Part shown: in pieces, positions 1 to 6,362 of the stretch
Layout: each line of letters opens with the position of its first letter
How positions within the stretch are numbered: position 1 is the stretch's first letter
Assembly (NCBI GenBank): GCA_900549675.1
Contig: URPG01000061.1
Span: 1 to 9,418 of the forward strand
Reading direction: 5' to 3'
Source: an uncultured Oscillospiraceae bacterium
GTDB lineage: Bacteria; Bacillota; Clostridia; Oscillospirales; Acutalibacteraceae
DNA length: 9,418 nucleotides
The notes under the pieces: model-generated
The model's input: only the letters and a program-made list of their open reading frames with translations
Told to the model about the DNA's origin: nothing
Database searches by the model: none
Made by a program: the position numbers and the translations under genes

Positions 1-58
1 TTGTGAAAAGCCATACTTCTTGTTTCTCTTTACCCTAGAAATTTATGAGTTTGAATAG

Positions 59-64
59 TATAAT
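59..64 (+). promoter_or_regulatory. Possible -10 box upstream of the CLC transporter
   Basis: A perfect TATAAT lies 38 nt before the transporter start codon. No convincing -35 box is seen at 16-18 nt upstream; the bases there (TAGAAA, about 36-41) match poorly and there is no TG extension. The 102-nt leader was checked for the conserved start of the fluoride (crcB) riboswitch and shows no obvious match. The call rests on the -10 hexamer alone. Confidence 0.25.
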
Positions 65-102
65 TTTAATAGATATAAAATTCAAAAAAGCAAGGGAAAT
101 GT

Positions 103-1410
103 ATGTTCTGTAAAATTCATCAACAAATCAATATTCTGAAAAATATATTCAAAAAGAGAAAAGAACTCATTCATTCTGAAACCATACAAGAAGAAAAATT
201 GTTAGTACTCTCTTTCTTCAAATGGATTTTTCTTTCTTTGTGCATAGGCGTTACAGCAGGACTTGCCGGAGCTTTATTCTCGATTAGTGTACATTTTCTT
301 ACTCATCTCCGTCTAAATCACTATTTTCTGATTTATTTTCTGCCGTTGGGGGGTATTATCATTGTTTTTTTGTACCAAATCTGCGGTATTAAAAAACCTC
401 AAGGTACAGATTTAGTCATTGACGCCATACGCTCACCGGAACCTGTTCCTTTTGTAATGGCTCCGCTTATTTTTATCGGTAGTTGCATCACACATCTGTT
501 AGGAGGTTCCGCCGGCAGAGAAGGTGCGGCACTTCAAATTGGGGGAAGCTTAGGATATCAAGTTGGCACAAAATTCAAACTCGATGAAAAAGATTTACAC
601 TTAGCCACCATGTGCGGCATGTCTGCCTGTTTCTCTGCTCTTTTTGGAACTCCTGTGGCAGCCGTGATATTTGTTATGGAAATTGTCACCGTCGGCAGTA
701 TGTATTATTCGGCATTGGTTCCCTGCACAATTGCTTCTATCACAGGAAAAATCATTGCGGCACAATTCGGGATTTCCCCTACTTCATTTACCATAAAAGG
801 GCTCCCTGACTTTCAAATCATTTCCATCCTCCAAGTTCTTGGTTTGGCCGCAGCCTGTGCCGTAATCAGCTTATTCTTTTGCTTTGTAATGCATAAAACA
901 AGTCAAATTTATCAAAAATGGTTTTTAAACCCATACTACCGCATTTTGGCCGGTTCCGCCATAATATTATTGCTTTCCCTTGTAACGGGCAGAGATTATT
1001 TGGGATTAAGTGAAAACATATTGAAATCTGCTTTCTCAGGGCAAATTCGTCCGGAAGCTTTCTTTTTCAAACTCATGATTACAGCTTTTACACTGGGATG
1101 CGGGTTTAAAGGCGGAGAAATTGTACCCACCTTTGTCGTCGGTGCCACTTTCGGAAATTTTTTGGGCACCATTATAGGTTTAGACCCCTCTTTTGCCGCT
1201 GCCATTGGTTTTTTATGTGTATTTTGTGGTGTGACAAATTGTCCCATCAGCTCATTGGTTTTAGGAGTCGAAATATTTGGAGCAAAAGGATTCCTTTTCT
1301 ATTTTTTTGCAATCGGCATCAGTTATATGCTCTCAGGTTATTCCGGTATATACCAAAAACAAAAAATTTTGTATGCCAAACACAAACTTCTCTTTCAAGC
1401 GCAAAAATAA
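103..1410 (+). CDS. CLC-family anion channel/antiporter, CLC-F-like
   Basis: A 435-residue integral membrane protein of the CLC family, which moves chloride, fluoride or related anions across the cytoplasmic membrane, often in exchange for protons. It is strongly hydrophobic with many membrane helices, close to the usual size of bacterial CLC proteins without CBS domains. The anion-pathway motif GGSAGREGAA is at about 134-143, with the expected gating glutamate at E140. The second motif, GGEIVP, is at about 337-342, followed by TFVVGATFGN. The usual GSGIP motif is absent; the matching place reads GTDLV (101-105). GTDLV, GREG followed by small residues, and GGE-x-x-P together resemble the fluoride/proton antiporter branch (CLC-F) more than E. 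coli ClcA; this subfamily call is from memory of the motifs, and the substrate is not proven. The ATG at 103 follows AAGGGA (92-97) at 5 nt. The gene stands alone, with its own terminator. Confidence 0.88.
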   Translation: MFCKIHQQINILKNIFKKRKELIHSETIQEEKLLVLSFFKWIFLSLCIGVTAGLAGALFSISVHFLTHLRLNHYFLIYFLPLGGIIIVFLYQICGIKKPQGTDLVIDAIRSPEPVPFVMAPLIFIGSCITHLLGGSAGREGAALQIGGSLGYQVGTKFKLDEKDLHLATMCGMSACFSALFGTPVAAVIFVMEIVTVGSMYYSALVPCTIASITGKIIAAQFGISPTSFTIKGLPDFQIISILQVLGLAAACAVISLFFCFVMHKTSQIYQKWFLNPYYRILAGSAIILLLSLVTGRDYLGLSENILKSAFSGQIRPEAFFFKLMITAFTLGCGFKGGEIVPTFVVGATFGNFLGTIIGLDPSFAAAIGFLCVFCGVTNCPISSLVLGVEIFGAKGFLFYFFAIGISYMLSGYSGIYQKQKILYAKHKLLFQAQK

Positions 1411-1469
1411 GTTAACTTGTTTATAAAAAGGAGTTGCTCCTTATCCCAAACCAAAATAAAATTAACGAT

Positions 1470-1507
1470 AAAAAGACAGATGAAAGGTAACCTCATCTGC
1501 CTTTTTT
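1470..1507 (+). terminator. Rho-independent terminator of the CLC gene
   Basis: CAGATGA (1477-1483) pairs with TCATCTG (1493-1499). After one A-C mismatch, G1475 pairs with C1501 and the A-run at 1470-1474 pairs into the T-run at 1502-1507. The 9-nt loop is followed by six T residues. It lies 60 nt after the transporter stop codon. A smaller 6-bp hairpin (AAGGAG, TTG, CTCCTT; 1428-1442) precedes it but has no T-tract. The remaining gap up to 1668 holds no convincing gene: an ORF that could start at TTG 1417 runs through this terminator and has no ribosome site. Confidence 0.75.
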
Positions 1508-1582
1508 ACCTTTATTCTGTGATACATGGCAAAATAACTAAAGAAACTCTCAAAAGATTGACGGCTAATCTTTTTTCTTTTC

Positions 1583-1611
1583 TTGTTATGAATGCGTACA
1601 GATGTTATGAT
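1583..1611 (+). promoter_or_regulatory. SigA-type promoter for the acetyltransferase
   Basis: TTGTTA (1583-1588) is separated by exactly 17 nt from TATGAT (1606-1611). The -10 box is preceded by TGT (1603-1605), which gives the extended TGn element. Predicted transcription start is about 1617-1619, roughly 50 nt before the start codon of the acetyltransferase gene. Confidence 0.6.
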
Positions 1612-1618
1612 TTTATTA

Positions 1619-1645
1619 TTGATATCCAATGAAATTGGACATCAA
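1619..1645. repeat. 27-nt inverted repeat at the predicted transcription start
   Basis: Two 12-nt arms, TTGATATCCAAT (1619-1630) and ATTGGACATCAA (1634-1645), pair at 11 of 12 positions around a 3-nt spacer (GAA). The repeat begins where the predicted promoter would start transcription and ends 15 nt before the ribosome site of the acetyltransferase. It has no T-tract, so it is not a classical terminator. It could be an operator for a dimeric repressor or a hairpin at the 5' end of the mRNA. Confidence 0.65.
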
Positions 1646-1668
1646 CTACCAGCGTTTAAAAGGAGATA

Positions 1669-2163
1669 ATGAATGTGAGAGAAAATAAATTGAAGCTTCG
1701 TACGTTTCATGATCAAGACATTGACCTGTTCACCTCTTGGCTTCACAAGGACTATATCAGAAGATGGTATCAAGATCCGGAGGATTGGCTGTTAGAAATC
1801 AATAAGCGCCATGAGGAATATGTATGGATACATCACTGCATTGTCCTGTATGGTGAAACCCCCATTGGGTTTTGCCAATATTACGATTGTTATGATGCAA
1901 AAGATCTTGAAGATTGGTATACCGTCACTCAGCGCGGCGATATTTACAGCATAGATTACCTAATTGGGAAAGAGGAATACTTAGGCAAAGGCTATGGTAA
2001 AGAGATTGTTCATATCTTGACAGAGCATATTAAAGATACAGAGAACGCCCGTAAAATCATCGTACAGCCAGATGAGGACAACAACCCTTCCAATGGTGTT
2101 TTACTGGCAAATGGCTATATCTATGATAAACAAAAAAGATATTACTGCAAGATTTTAAAATAA
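1669..2163 (+). CDS. GNAT-family N-acetyltransferase, AAC(6')-like
   Basis: A 164-residue soluble GNAT enzyme, expected to move an acetyl group from acetyl-CoA to an amine. The acetyl-CoA pyrophosphate-binding loop is seen as EEYLGKGYGKEIV (about 102-114), fitting the Q/R-x-x-G-x-G motif except that glutamate fills the first place. The N-terminal pattern (LKLR, then D-x-x-x-x-x-x-WL, then I-x-x-W) and the late D-x-x-N-x-x-x-N stretch (135-142) recall aminoglycoside 6'-acetyltransferases and related siderophore acetyltransferases. The substrate cannot be told from sequence, so drug resistance is not claimed. AAGGAG (1660-1665) lies only 3 nt before ATG 1669; the in-frame GTG at 1675 has a 9-nt spacing and may be the true start, losing two residues. 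The gene is monocistronic between its own promoter and a strong terminator. Confidence 0.85.
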   Translation: MNVRENKLKLRTFHDQDIDLFTSWLHKDYIRRWYQDPEDWLLEINKRHEEYVWIHHCIVLYGETPIGFCQYYDCYDAKDLEDWYTVTQRGDIYSIDYLIGKEEYLGKGYGKEIVHILTEHIKDTENARKIIVQPDEDNNPSNGVLLANGYIYDKQKRYYCKILK

Positions 2164-2191
2164 TCCTGTAATAACCCTAAAAACAGAAAAG

Positions 2192-2230
2192 AAAAACTCC
2201 GTCTGAAGACTACACCAAGACGGAGTTTTT
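2192..2230. terminator. Bidirectional terminator between convergent genes
   Basis: A 13-bp perfect stem, AAAAACTCCGTCT (2192-2204) and AGACGGAGTTTTT (2218-2230), encloses a 13-nt loop. The flanking A and T runs let it work in both directions. It closes the plus-strand acetyltransferase gene, whose stop is 28 nt upstream, and can stop minus-strand transcription coming from the arabinanase gene. Confidence 0.85.
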
Positions 2231-2294
2231 GGAAAGCACATCATTTTATTTGCCTGTTTGGGTCCAATAAGAGCCAATCATTACAAAGGGTGTG

Positions 2295-2319
2295 AAATCC
2301 CTTATCTCTTTTGGGATTT
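2295..2319. repeat. Short inverted repeat after the arabinanase gene
   Basis: AAATCCC (2295-2301) and GGGATTT (2313-2319) form a 7-bp stem with an 11-nt loop in the 137-nt space between the arabinanase stop codon and the shared terminator. No T-tract follows on either strand. It may be a 3'-end hairpin of the minus-strand mRNA or have no function. Confidence 0.3.
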
Positions 2320-2367
2320 ATACGGCAAATTATTCTGTACAATCATTCAAATTTTTTGTAATGCTGT

Positions 2368-3630
2368 TTAACTATAAAGTGCAACTTGTGTCATCATCAT
2401 CACATCTGTCAAATCAACTTCGCCATCGCCATTCATATCAGCGGCATAAATTTGTGAGGGAGTAAGGTTTAGCTTGCCCGTAACAAACTGTGCTGCCATC
2501 ATAATATCCGTAAGATCCACTTTGCCATCTCCGTTTATATCACCCAGTAAAACATCTACAATGGTAATATAGCTATCAGAAACCGCTGTATTCATAGGTT
2601 GTATCTCTATATTATTCACTTTGCAGGATTCTACTTTTAATGCCGTAGTAACCGCTGACTCATCAATGGAATCTGTCACCAAAAACTTGGCATAGGCAAT
2701 TTTAATGGAATCTTCCGTCCATGCATTCACGCCAAGACCTAATAATTTTATTTCACCTTTTTGGGTGATGTTAGAACTCTTGACAGTCCATTCATAATCA
2801 TTTTCATTCCAAGTAACATCTTGAAGCGTAAGCAGCGATGAATCATAAGAAATTGTTGCCTCGACACCGGCAAAATTTTGCGCGTTATCGATGATGAGGG
2901 GGATTGTGACAGAGGTTCCGGCACGTACGGTATAAGAATAGCTGCTTTCTTGACCAAAAGTGATGGGCGTTGCTGTACTTGGATCTCCACCCTTGCCCCA
3001 TAACATGGTTCCGTCATCATTGATGGCAGCCAATACGATTTCGGCTTGATCCCAGTTTTCCCAGTCCCATCCTACCGATACTTTTCCTTTATAGATACTC
3101 TCTCCTATACTGATTTCTATTGTATTCGCCTCGTACATTTTCCAAGTGCCGGTATAATTACTGTTACTGCTGCTGATGGTACCGTCTGCTTCCAGCTTCG
3201 CTTTAACGCCGCGGGCATAATAATTGTTCGGTGCTGCCAAACGATCATGTATCGCCAATTCAAACTCTCCGGCTACATAGGATGCATCAATCGGCTGATC
3301 TATATTTTCCCCTGCATATCGGGCGGGAGAAGCCAGCGGCCATCCGTCCTCTGTCCAAATAATTGAACGTATATGCAGCCTTTGATTCGGATCTTTAGCG
3401 TGCATTCCATACATCCATTTTCCATCTGCCGCTTTGAAAACACTATTGTGTCCTGTAGCCCGCCATTGTGAACCGTTTTCAAATATGTAGGGACCCATTA
3501 CTTTTGTTCCAACATTGGGGTCATAAGAAAGCGTATCTTCCACCAACATTCCGTCTTTATCGCCTAAATCCGGATTAGGAACTAAGTTTGGATTTTCATT
3601 GATGGATTTATTGGAAAACACATAATCCAT
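2368..3630 (-). CDS. GH43 arabinanase, C-terminal part (GH43_C, cohesin-like, dockerin); out of frame
   Basis: The 3' part of the arabinanase gene, one frame away from the 5' part (3608-4993). Residues count from the first in-frame ATG (3630), which has no ribosome site and is unlikely to be a real start. Residues 1-110 finish the GH43 propeller: GHNSVF at 60-65, whose histidine in arabinanases helps hold the active-site calcium, and EDGWPLASPARYAGE at 94-108. Residues about 112-215 match the GH43 C-terminal beta domain (GTWKMY, then DDGTMLWGKG). Residues about 230-357 form a cohesin-like beta module (AGTSVTIPLIID, then ISYDSSLLTL). Residues 360-420 are a type I dockerin with two EF-hand-like repeats, DINGDGKVDLTD (364-375) and DMNGDGEVDLTD (398-409), both with Leu-Thr at repeat positions 10-11. 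Removing one base restores a single 874-residue precursor with the 5' part. Function is inferred as cohesin-docked arabinan hydrolysis outside the cell. Confidence 0.85.
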   Translation of the reverse strand: MDYVFSNKSINENPNLVPNPDLGDKDGMLVEDTLSYDPNVGTKVMGPYIFENGSQWRATGHNSVFKAADGKWMYGMHAKDPNQRLHIRSIIWTEDGWPLASPARYAGENIDQPIDASYVAGEFELAIHDRLAAPNNYYARGVKAKLEADGTISSSNSNYTGTWKMYEANTIEISIGESIYKGKVSVGWDWENWDQAEIVLAAINDDGTMLWGKGGDPSTATPITFGQESSYSYTVRAGTSVTIPLIIDNAQNFAGVEATISYDSSLLTLQDVTWNENDYEWTVKSSNITQKGEIKLLGLGVNAWTEDSIKIAYAKFLVTDSIDESAVTTALKVESCKVNNIEIQPMNTAVSDSYITIVDVLLGDINGDGKVDLTDIMMAAQFVTGKLNLTPSQIYAADMNGDGEVDLTDVMMMTQVALYS

Positions 3631-4993
3631 ATTTTACGTTTTCTTCTGTATAGGTAATCATATTGAATCCATTATAATCATAAAATGGTCCGGTAATATT
3701 TTTTGAACGTCCGACACGCATATTATAAGTTGAATCTAAATAATCATAAGACACCACTAAGTAGTAATATCCGGTTTCTTCACTGTAAAAGATAGTAGGT
3801 CCTTCAATGCCTGCCTGTGTTTTGCGCAGTCCGTCAAGCGGCTCGGCAAACGCATAGGATCCTCCCCTATTGGCGACCAGAATTCCTGTGTTATGCCTTA
3901 CCTCATAATTTTCATCATTGGGATCTAAGCTTTCCTGATCAAAAGGCAATCCTGTTTGAGGGTCCAATTCCAACACGTAAATTCCTGAGAAGAATGAACC
4001 GTATACCATATACAAGCGTTCTTCATCTTTATCAAAAAGCACCGTTGGATCAATGGCATTTGGACCAAATGCGGCAGAGGCTTCATTGTCCATACCAAAT
4101 TTAAATTCTCCGGAGCCGGATTGAATTTTTCCGCCGCGACGCCATGCGTCATAAGATTTAACGACAATACCGCCATCCACCCAGTTGTTCAGAGAACCTA
4201 AGCTGTATTCCTCTCCCTCCACAGGCTCCAATACTGCCATACCAATAGCTGAACATTTGTTACCAAACCCTCTGCCGCCGTCATTTAGTGTATTGGATAC
4301 GGAATAATAAACATGGTATTTTTTCGTAACGGGATTGTAAAAGATGTGCGGAGCCCAAAAAGAACCCACATTTCCATAATTGCCGTATTCACTCACGAAT
4401 TTTCTGGCTGTATCGGCATATCCATCCGTTAACCTTACGGTATTGGTCCATTTGATAAGATCCGTTGACTTCCGTATTGTCGTGTTATGTGTGCAAAGCA
4501 TATAATAAGCTTGTTCTTCTTCCACATAAATGATTTCCGGATCATGAACACTATCGTTGTTGGGGTAAGACCGTCCATGCGAATCTGATTTATTGGCATG
4601 CGGTGCGTCCACCAATTCAATCCGTTCAGGCATTTTTACAACCTCAACCTCTGCCGTTGCCGTGCCCGCCTTCGTTTGCGCACTGATAGTGGTTTTACCA
4701 AGTCCAGTTGCTTTTACGGTACCGTCAGGGGTTACGGTTGCCACATTTTTATTTGAGCTTGTCCACATTTTGACGGGATTTCCCGAAGTAACTTCTAAAT
4801 AAGTTTGATTCACCGAATAAACAGAATCCCCAAGGAATAAAACCACTTGCTTTCGATTAAAGCTTTCACCCGCCGCTGATACTGATAATGGTTTTGTATT
4901 CATGCATAACGACAGGAACAGCACTACCGTCAGAAGCCATGACAGAACCTTTACAACCTTTTTAAATCGAAAAACATTTTGAACCGATTGCAT
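3608..4993 (-). CDS. Secreted GH43 endo-arabinanase, N-terminal part (BIG2 + catalytic core); frameshifted
   Basis: The 5' part (461 residues) of a secreted enzyme likely to cut alpha-1,5-arabinan. The start is set at ATG 4993, because AGGAGGG (4999-5005) sits 5 nt upstream; a longer reading from 5038 lacks such a site. Residues 1-41 are a signal peptide with a KK-containing N-region, a hydrophobic core and a VSA-A cleavage region. Residues about 48-120 are a bacterial Ig-like BIG2 domain (WTSSNKNVATV, then DGTVKATG). From about 148 comes the GH43 five-bladed propeller with the three expected acids: D151 in HDPEI (base), D315 in IDPTV (pKa modulator) and E397 in IEGPT (acid). SFWAPHIFYN and SAIGMAV also fit arabinanases. 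The frame ends at TAA 3608 inside the propeller, before the GHNS motif, which continues one frame away. As read, the product would lack the last blade and dockerin. It lies 59 nt after the anchored cohesin gene, probably in one operon. Other GH43 activities are possible. Confidence 0.88.
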   Translation of the reverse strand: MQSVQNVFRFKKVVKVLSWLLTVVLFLSLCMNTKPLSVSAAGESFNRKQVVLFLGDSVYSVNQTYLEVTSGNPVKMWTSSNKNVATVTPDGTVKATGLGKTTISAQTKAGTATAEVEVVKMPERIELVDAPHANKSDSHGRSYPNNDSVHDPEIIYVEEEQAYYMLCTHNTTIRKSTDLIKWTNTVRLTDGYADTARKFVSEYGNYGNVGSFWAPHIFYNPVTKKYHVYYSVSNTLNDGGRGFGNKCSAIGMAVLEPVEGEEYSLGSLNNWVDGGIVVKSYDAWRRGGKIQSGSGEFKFGMDNEASAAFGPNAIDPTVLFDKDEERLYMVYGSFFSGIYVLELDPQTGLPFDQESLDPNDENYEVRHNTGILVANRGGSYAFAEPLDGLRKTQAGIEGPTIFYSEETGYYYLVVSYDYLDSTYNMRVGRSKNITGPFYDYNGFNMITYTEENVKYGLCVFQ

Positions 4994-4998
4994 ATTTA

Positions 4999-5005
4999 CC
5001 CTCCT
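4999..5005 (-). promoter_or_regulatory. Ribosome binding site fixing the arabinanase start
   Basis: AGGAGGG on the minus strand, with 5 nt (4994-4998) before ATG 4993, is the best ribosome site in the window. It decides for the internal ATG over the upstream ATG at 5038 and puts the signal peptide at the very N-terminus. Confidence 0.8.
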
Positions 5006-5052
5006 GTATTTTATCTTTTTTTCCTTCTTGAATATCATCGAATTGATATCTA

Positions 5053-5928
5053 TTATTTTTTCTTTAAGAGATTTTTTTGTCTGAGCATTAAGAAGAGGAA
5101 AAGGATAAGCGAAAGTATCGCCGCTATAAACACAATGCCTATAATTTCTCTGCTATTGTCGCCTGTCTGAGGATTCTTTCCCCCTTTTTCAGAGTCGTTT
5201 GTGTTTGGTTTTAGACTACTGCTGTCCGAAACTTCACTTTCCTCTACTTGAGAACTTATTAATTCAGACGATTCATTTTCTGGTTCTGACTCTATTCCTG
5301 ATTCAGCGAAACTGCTTTCCAGTTCGCTTGAGCTGCCTTCCGGTTCGCTGGAACTTTCCTCTGGTTTACTGGAAGTTCCCTCGGATTCACTGGAATTTTC
5401 CTCCGGTTTACTGGAACTGCTTTCAGACTCACCGGAAGACAAATTAATTTTGCCGTTTTCGATAACTGCTCGATCTAAAATGCTCACAATTTCTCCGTCC
5501 GTATTTACTGTATTCAAAACTTCAGCCGTTAAATTCACTTCTGCTGAACCGGTAAAATCCGAATTCAATTTGAAAGTGACATGGGCAATAGTACCGGATT
5601 CTGTCAATGCGAGATTGTTATCATAGATCAAAAAACGTCCGTTGATTTCGTTGTAAGATTCAATCGCCTGTTGAAAAAGCTCTGCCTTTGCAATGGATAC
5701 TAAAGTCATTTTTGTTTCATCATATTCTATCATCCCTTGAATTCCGGATAAGGTAGAGAATTCGCTGATTGTAATCGGTACAGTTACTGTTTCTCCGGCT
5801 TTCCCCTCTACCGTTTCCACTTTTAGGGTATAATGCTCCTGTGCAAAAACGCTATAAGTACCGACTGAGGTTACCATTGCCATGCAAATGAACAAAGCAA
5901 ATATTTCTTTTAGAAGATTTTTAACCAT
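5053..5928 (-). CDS. Cell-wall-anchored single-cohesin protein (surface scaffoldin)
   Basis: A 291-residue surface protein that would display one cohesin module to capture dockerin-bearing enzymes. ATG 5928 is chosen over ATG 5994, since AAAGGA (5938-5943) precedes it by 9 nt and the signal peptide then starts directly: residues 1-29, ending SVFA before QEHY. Residues about 33-163 are the cohesin, with LKVETVEGKAGETVTVPITIS at the front and G-x-x-G-x-IEYDETKMTLVS following. Residues about 165-250 are a Ser/Glu/Pro linker suited to spanning the wall. The C-terminus is a sortase-type signal: NPQTGDN (252-258), a hydrophobic helix (about 262-282) and a basic tail RQKNLLKKK. The NP-x-TG form differs from the usual LPXTG. 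The layout recalls single-cohesin anchors such as ScaE of Ruminococcus flavefaciens; no sequence match to it is claimed. It is followed after 59 nt by the dockerin-bearing arabinanase, its likely partner. Confidence 0.85.
   Translation of the reverse strand: MVKNLLKEIFALFICMAMVTSVGTYSVFAQEHYTLKVETVEGKAGETVTVPITISEFSTLSGIQGMIEYDETKMTLVSIAKAELFQQAIESYNEINGRFLIYDNNLALTESGTIAHVTFKLNSDFTGSAEVNLTAEVLNTVNTDGEIVSILDRAVIENGKINLSSGESESSSSKPEENSSESEGTSSKPEESSSEPEGSSSELESSFAESGIESEPENESSELISSQVEESEVSDSSSLKPNTNDSEKGGKNPQTGDNSREIIGIVFIAAILSLILFLFLMLRQKNLLKKK
5332..5415 (-). repeat. Two-copy 42-nt in-frame repeat in the linker
   Basis: The linker of the anchored cohesin holds two consecutive 14-residue units, SSKPEENSSESEGT and SSKPEESSSEPEGS, followed by a partial third (SSELES). 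Such low-complexity spacers change length easily by slippage or recombination. Confidence 0.6.
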
Positions 5929-6071
5929 TTTATACTTTCCTTTCTGTTTTTTCGTCAGTATCCTTTCTTTCTCAGAAAATTGTTTGCAATTCATATCCTA
6001 AAGTGCTTAACCTTATGCGCTTTTGGAAATCCGCCTTGTTCTGGTATAAATACACCTTTAACATTTTTTCG
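5929..6071 (-). promoter_or_regulatory. Likely control region of the cohesin-arabinanase operon
   Basis: This 143-nt gap between the response-regulator reading frame and the cohesin start is the natural place for an operon promoter. No sigma-A promoter with good -35 and -10 boxes and proper spacing was found. Two imperfect inverted repeats are visible: AAAGTGC (6000-6006) with GCGCTTT (6017-6023), one mismatch, and GGTATA (6043-6048) with TACACC (6051-6056), one mismatch. Either could be an activator site, but this is a guess. No terminator follows the regulator, so read-through from it is possible. Confidence 0.3.
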
Positions 6072-6362
6072 TTATCCTATTTTTTCTTTTTTAAACTGAA
6101 GCGGTGTTTTACCTGTCATATGCTTAAATACTGTAAAAAAATAAGTTTTAGAATTAAACCCCACTTCTCTGGATAAGCTGTCAAGATTAATGCCGTCTTC
6201 TATCATATGTTTTGCATGAGCTATCCTTACAGAGTTTAAATATTCCACTACCGTTTGCCCTGTTTCTTTTTTAAAAATTCTGCTAAGATAAGACGGATTC
6301 ACACAAAATTCTCGGGCGATTTCGCTCAGGGATATATTCTCAGCAAAATTTTTTTCGATATA
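6072..6362 (-). pseudogene. AraC-type DNA-binding domain cut off from the response regulator
   Basis: These 96 codons continue the response-regulator frame directly after its in-frame TGA (6363-6365). They encode a full AraC/XylS double helix-turn-helix: YIEKNFAENISLSEIAREF at the start, then the first recognition helix (NPSYLSRIFKKETG) and the second (NSKTYFFTVFKHMTGKTP), ending at TAA 6072. The only nearby start codon (GTG 6302) has no ribosome site and falls inside the first helix-turn-helix, so separate translation of a working domain is unlikely. With the TGA read as a sense codon, the whole regulator would be 538 residues, the usual size of YesN-type regulators. The domain itself looks intact, so the lesion is probably recent or a sequence error. 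Confidence 0.85.

Noticed and set aside
1..102. Fluoride riboswitch ahead of the CLC gene
   Set aside because: Looked for because of the CLC-F-like motifs, but the conserved start sequence and pseudoknot parts of the crcB motif are not recognisable in this AT-rich leader.
1417..1632. Possible 71-residue ORF between the transporter and acetyltransferase genes
   Set aside because: It begins at TTG without a ribosome site, runs through the transporter terminator and the acetyltransferase promoter, and its protein shows no recognisable pattern.
3608..3637. Programmed +1 frameshifting in the arabinanase
   Set aside because: No shift-prone codon followed by a stop and no ribosome-site-like stimulator (as in prfB) is seen in the short overlap, so a mutation or sequence error is simpler.
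5005..5052. Terminator between the cohesin and arabinanase genes
   Set aside because: Only a 6-bp AT-only stem (ATATCA with TGATAT) is present, without a T-tract in the minus-strand direction, so co-transcription is more likely.
5929..5994. Longer start of the cohesin protein at ATG 5994
   Set aside because: The extra 22 residues are hydrophilic and would precede the signal peptide; ATG 5928 has a better-placed ribosome site.
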